DNA of 64,000 nucleotides from an uncultured beta proteobacterium (GTDB taxonomy: Bacteria; Pseudomonadota; Gammaproteobacteria; Burkholderiales; Burkholderiaceae). The notes under the pieces were generated by a model that saw only the letters and a list, made by a program, of their open reading frames with translations, searched no databases and was not told the DNA's origin. Position numbers and translations under genes: made by a program. The stretch lies in contig CAIPQU010000045.1 of assembly GCA_903867305.1 (NCBI GenBank), positions 1 to 64,000 of the forward strand, given 5' to 3'. Positions within the stretch are counted from its first letter, which is position 1. Every line of letters starts with the position of its first letter. Shown one piece after another: positions 63,149-64,000 of the stretch.

Positions 63149-64000
63149 TTGGCTAAAATCATTAAAACTCAAGTAACTATCGTGGGAGCAGGTCCCGCAG
63201 GGCTTTTATTAGGTCAACTATTATCCAAGGCGGGTATCGATAACATCATTATTGAACGCCAATCACAAGAGTACGTTTTGGCCCGAATCCGTGCGGGTGT
63301 TCTCGAACAGGGAACCGTCAATCTCCTAGATGAGGCAGAAGTTAGCCAACGACTTCATCAAGAGGGACTGATTCATCATGGTTTTGATATCGCATTTAAT
63401 CAACATCATCTGCACTTAAATTTCAAAAAATTGACTCAAGGCAAGCACGTTACAGTGTATGGCCAAACCGAGGTCACTAAAGACTTAACGCAAGCTAGGT
63501 TAGATGCTCAATTACCCATTTTTTATAGTGCTGATGATGTGCAGGTCAATGACTTACTAAGTCCAATACCCAAAGTCAATTTTGTTCATGAAGGACAAAG
63601 TTATCAAATTCATAGCGATTTTATTGCTGGTTGTGATGGCTATCATGGCATATGCCGAGCCTCCATCCCACCCTCATCGATCAAAGAGTTTGAGCGTATT
63701 TATCCCTTTGGTTGGTTGGGTATTTTATCGGATACGCCGCCCGTTCAAGAAGAGCTAATCTATGGCAATCACCCTGATGGGTTCTATCTATGTAGCATGC
63801 GCTCTTCAAAACGTAGTAGATACTATTTACAATGCTCTTTGGATGATGATGTTAAGAATTGGTCAGATGAGCGGTTCTGGGATAGCTTGCAATCACGATT
63901 ACCCTCAACACTTGCTAATGGATTAGTGAGAGGTCCATCGATTGAAAAAAGTATCGCTCCATTAAGAAGCTTTGTAGCTGAACCTCTTCAATATGGAAAG
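63149..64000 (+). CDS. pobA: 4-hydroxybenzoate 3-monooxygenase, N-terminal part (runs off the window; not in ORF track)
   Basis: Hand translation from TTG: (M)AKIIKTQVTIVGAGPAGLLLGQLLSKAGIDNIIIERQSQEYVLARIRAGVLEQGTVNLLDEA...; GxGxxG and 'RIRAGVLEQGTV' signature; open to the window end. Confidence 0.92.
   Translation, partial: MAKIIKTQVTIVGAGPAGLLLGQLLSKAGIDNIIIERQSQEYVLARIRAGVLEQGTVNLLDEAEVSQRLHQEGLIHHGFDIAFNQHHLHLNFKKLTQGKHVTVYGQTEVTKDLTQARLDAQLPIFYSADDVQVNDLLSPIPKVNFVHEGQSYQIHSDFIAGCDGYHGICRASIPPSSIKEFERIYPFGWLGILSDTPPVQEELIYGNHPDGFYLCSMRSSKRSRYYLQCSLDDDVKNWSDERFWDSLQSRLPSTLANGLVRGPSIEKSIAPLRSFVAEPLQYGK

Overview
64 kb of an AT-rich proteobacterial chromosome. Gene content (expanded Bug/TTT binding proteins, a NasA-NirBD-YbiB operon, 4,5-protocatechuate cleavage genes, a phasin) suggests a betaproteobacterium of Burkholderiales type, possibly Polynucleobacter-like; this is inference only. 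Main blocks: (1) RND efflux operon followed by an exported TPR-CHAT caspase-like protein; (2) Tat-exported two-subunit molybdenum hydroxylase, three Bug binding proteins, a class V aminotransferase and a FAD/Fe-S oxidase; (3) housekeeping core serS-lolA-ftsK-trxB-hppA-ppa-nadE-glnB; (4) divergent assimilatory nitrate locus (nrtA-nirB-nirD-nasA-ybiB versus cobA-small ORF-nrtB-nrtC-cynS); (5) pirin, DODA-type dioxygenase, M50 protease, a TAXI protein with a C-terminal membrane/cytoplasmic extension, and a GltB-like FMN protein; (6) protocatechuate 4,5-cleavage cluster ligJ-K-I-A-B-C, an aldo/keto reductase, and a pobA truncated by the window edge that is missing from the ORF track. No rRNA, tRNA, CRISPR, prophage or IS element was recognised by eye. 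The most interesting unexplained signals are a nested inverted repeat directly before the pirin start codon, an alternating set of GGTGC/GCACC arms between the divergent nitrate operons, two small ORFs with Shine-Dalgarno sequences, the exported CHAT protein, and the TAXI fusion.
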